From assembly GCA_049603715.1 (NCBI GenBank), contig JBMYSW010000001.1, forward strand, positions 124,001 to 188,000: a stretch of 64,000 nucleotides of DNA, given 5' to 3'. Position numbers and translations under genes: made by a program. This DNA is from Pontibacterium sp049603715. Lineage in GTDB: Bacteria > Pseudomonadota > Gammaproteobacteria > Pseudomonadales > Balneatricaceae. Below, one piece after another: positions 61,908 to 64,000 of the stretch (positions within the stretch are counted from its first letter, which is position 1; each line of letters starts with the position of its first letter). The notes below the pieces were generated by a model, which did not search any database, was not told the DNA's origin, and saw nothing but the letters and a program-made list of their open reading frames with translations.

Positions 61908-63406
61908 CGTGTCCTTTAGGCCATTTACTCCCCGAGTTGGCGAACCACGCAAAAGCCAACCAGCGTTTTAGCTGTCTGACAGAGGACAGCCGAGCGGTCG
62001 AGCCCGGTTGCTTATACCTGGCTCGAGCGGGAGCCGGTGGTAAGGGTTTGCACTACCTTACTTCGGCACTAAAGCAAGGCCCCGCGGTGGTCATTGCCGA
62101 TCGTGGAGAGTATCAGCGATTTAGCCATAGCGAACCTGTGCTCGCGGCCGAAGCGGCACAGCAGCTCACCACACAAAACTGTGAATTGATTTTGGTGGAT
62201 GCACTTGAGGTTAAGCGAGCGGCTATCGCAGCAGCTTTTTATGGTAAGCCAGCCGAGCGTTTAACCCTTATTGGCATTACCGGCACCAATGGTAAAACCT
62301 CGTGTGCCAGCTTTATCGCCCAAGCCCTTGGTCACTTAGGTAAGCAAGCGGCAGTGATCGGTACCTTGGGCAATGGCCCTTTGGCTAACTTAACACCTAG
62401 CCAAAACACCACGCCGGGGCCTTTGGAATTACATGCCTTATTTGCGGAATATGTTCAGCAGGGTATCACCCATGTGGTGATGGAGGTGTCGAGTCATGCT
62501 CTGGATCAAGGGCGAGTAGACGGCCTTTATTTTGAAGTGGCTGCTTTTACTAACCTCACCCACGACCACCTTGATTACCACGGCACCATGGAGGCATATG
62601 CCAACGCCAAAGCTCAACTCTTTGCGGTAGAGCGTTGTCACCGTGCGGTTATCAACTGTCTTGATCACTGGGGTTTGGCGATTTTTGAGCAAACCGCTCA
62701 AAGCAAGTTAGGTATAGGCCCCGATATTCAAATTGAAGTGCTGGTTGCTAACGGCTTGGCCGGTAGCGAGTGCAAGCTCACTATGGGCTCAGAAACCTTT
62801 ACTTTTTCCACCCAGCAGTTGGGTGAATTTGTTTTGGACAACCTCGCGATTTGCGCAGGTGTACTTAAGCAGCTGGGTGTAAGCGTCGCTGCCATTTCCG
62901 AAACCCTCGGGGAAGTTACCTCAGTGGCGGGGCGTATGGAGCGTATCGACTTAGCCAACGGTGCCGTCGGTATTGTGGATTACGCGCACACGCCAGATGC
63001 CCTCGAAAAGCTGCTACACAGTGCTCAGCAGCTCAAGCCCGAAAGCCTAATTTGTGTTTTTGGCTGCGGTGGTGATCGCGATCGCCAAAAGCGCGCGGTG
63101 ATGGGTGATATTGCCAGCCGTTTTGCAGACACAGTGCTTATTACCAGCGATAACCCGCGCGGTGAGTCTCCGCAAGCCATTATCGACGATATTTTTGCTG
63201 GTGTGGCAGCTGAGCACCAACAAAAGTGCCAGCAAGTGGTGGATCGCAAGCAAGCCATAGAACAAGCCGTGGCGATGAGCCAGCCGGGTGACCTCGTGGT
63301 TGTGGCGGGTAAAGGCCACGAAGATTATCAAGAAGTAAACGGGCAGCGTTTTCCGTTTTCCGACCAAGACACCCTGCGGGCAGGGCAGCAGGAGCAAGAA
63401 GTATGA
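61904..63406 (+). CDS. murE: UDP-MurNAc-tripeptide synthetase MurE
   Basis: MurE adds meso-diaminopimelate to UDP-MurNAc-L-Ala-D-Glu. The 500-residue ligase has the P-loop GITGTNGKTSCA near residue 125, TTPGPLELH, the central DHLDYHGTMEAYANAKAQLF with the carbamylated lysine, and the DNPR motif (SDNPRGES), which marks DAP rather than lysine specificity. It overlaps murF by 4 bp. Confidence 0.97.
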   Translation: MTCPLGHLLPELANHAKANQRFSCLTEDSRAVEPGCLYLARAGAGGKGLHYLTSALKQGPAVVIADRGEYQRFSHSEPVLAAEAAQQLTTQNCELILVDALEVKRAAIAAAFYGKPAERLTLIGITGTNGKTSCASFIAQALGHLGKQAAVIGTLGNGPLANLTPSQNTTPGPLELHALFAEYVQQGITHVVMEVSSHALDQGRVDGLYFEVAAFTNLTHDHLDYHGTMEAYANAKAQLFAVERCHRAVINCLDHWGLAIFEQTAQSKLGIGPDIQIEVLVANGLAGSECKLTMGSETFTFSTQQLGEFVLDNLAICAGVLKQLGVSVAAISETLGEVTSVAGRMERIDLANGAVGIVDYAHTPDALEKLLHSAQQLKPESLICVFGCGGDRDRQKRAVMGDIASRFADTVLITSDNPRGESPQAIIDDIFAGVAAEHQQKCQQVVDRKQAIEQAVAMSQPGDLVVVAGKGHEDYQEVNGQRFPFSDQDTLRAGQQEQEV

Positions 63407-64000
63407 TTGGCCATTGGTCGACCCACGAAATGGTAAGCCAGATCGGCGGCAGCGCCTTAGGTGCTGATGTCGCCTTTAACAAAGTAAGCACCGACACCCG
63501 TACCGTTGAAGCGGGCGATCTGTTTTTAGCCTTAGTAGGCGAAAACTTTGACGGCCACCAGTTTATTGAGCAAGCCCTCGAAAAGGGCGCAGTGGCCGTG
63601 TGTATTAGTGATGCGAGTTGTTTGCCCGAAGGCGCATCGGCGTGGCGGGTGGACGATACCCGTATTGCCCTTGGTCAAATGGGTGCACTCAATCGTCGTC
63701 GCTTTAATGGTCGTGTATTGGCGGTAACAGGTAGCGCCGGAAAAACCACCGTCAAAGAAATGATGGCGGCGATGTGCGCAGCTCAAGCCGAAACTTTATT
63801 TACCCAAGGCAACCTGAATAATGACTTGGGCGCACCGATGACGTTGTTGCGTTTGACGGAATCACACCAGTTTGCCGTGATTGAGCTAGGTGCCAGTGCC
63901 ATTGGCGAAATTGATTACACAGTGCAGCTCACACAGCCCCATGTGGCAATACTCAATAATGCACTGGGTGCTCACCTTGAGGGCTTTGGCTCTCTGCAAG
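63403..64000 (+). CDS. murF: UDP-MurNAc-pentapeptide synthetase MurF (cut by window end)
   Basis: MurF adds D-Ala-D-Ala to complete the UDP-MurNAc-pentapeptide. The first 199 residues are present, starting MIGHWSTHEMVSQIGG. They include STDTRTVEAGDLFLAL, the ATP-binding loop VTGSAGKTTVKEMM and QGNLNNDLGAPMTLL. The frame runs open off the window, so no truncation is implied. The ATG overlaps the murE stop, continuing the coupled dcw operon. Confidence 0.96.
   Translation, partial: MIGHWSTHEMVSQIGGSALGADVAFNKVSTDTRTVEAGDLFLALVGENFDGHQFIEQALEKGAVAVCISDASCLPEGASAWRVDDTRIALGQMGALNRRRFNGRVLAVTGSAGKTTVKEMMAAMCAAQAETLFTQGNLNNDLGAPMTLLRLTESHQFAVIELGASAIGEIDYTVQLTQPHVAILNNALGAHLEGFGSLQ

Overview
The window is ordinary, densely packed chromosome of a free-living gammaproteobacterium. 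No rRNA, tRNA, CRISPR array, prophage or insertion sequence was seen. The gene order resembles Pseudomonas and its marine relatives: yciK-mupP-ubiG-gyrA; serC-pheA-hisC-tyrA/aroA-cmk-rpsA-ihfB-lapAB-pyrF; rplM-rpsI-petABC-sspAB; dolP-diaA-yraN-lpoA/rsmI; rnpB-mraZ-rsmH-ftsLI-murEF. It carries H-NS rather than MvaT, a three-lipoyl-domain AceF, and an FCR-type regulator next to aceEF. A marine Oceanospirillum/Cellvibrio-grade member of the Pseudomonadales is my inference; the species cannot be named from this sequence.

Layout. 1-0.9 kb: remnant toxin-antitoxin locus with an intact Phd/YefM-like antitoxin, its twin TGTACA operator and a truncated toxin. 0.9-5 kb: TauE/SafE-type permease, the folate-independent methionine synthase pair mesD-mesX, and an isoprenylcysteine-methyltransferase-like membrane protein. 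5-11.5 kb: tadA, mltF and purL, the last broken by a frameshifting internal deletion. 11.7-18.3 kb: yciI, yciB, rnm, yciO, hns, rluB, yciK, mupP, ubiG. 18.6-31.9 kb: gyrA, then the aromatic amino acid/serine operon (serC, a pheA lacking its dehydratase catalytic lobe, hisC, fused tyrA-aroA), cmk, rpsA, ihfB, lapAB, pyrF, followed by comEA at 32.2 kb. 32.6-46.2 kb: a two- and three-carbon acid region with glcDEF, its regulator, an AEC transporter, a PdhR-like regulator, aceEF, a PCu(A)C copper chaperone and lrgAB. 46.5-64 kb: zapE, rplM-rpsI, petABC, sspAB, envelope genes dolP-diaA-yraN-lpoA, rsmI, rnpB and the start of the division/cell-wall cluster, cut by the window end inside murF.

How parts work together. 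Two paralogous FCR/GntR regulators sit about 2 kb apart. Each is next to a distinct inverted repeat of the same 6-3-6 architecture: ACTGGT-CAT-ACCAGT (twice, between glcD and glcC) and TGTAGT-ATT-ACTACA (overlapping the predicted aceE -10 box, with further half-sites upstream). The mraZ promoter region has five TGG/TGT-type units at exact 10-bp spacing, the expected form of a MraZ operator.

The points most worth checking are the purL lesion (predicted 35-bp deletion between TACCA microhomologies), the PheA that keeps chorismate mutase but has lost the prephenate dehydratase catalytic lobe, the aceE operator array, and the glycolate/pyruvate gene neighbourhood that includes lrgAB. I found no clearly new multi-gene system; the novelty lies in these variants and regulatory arrangements.
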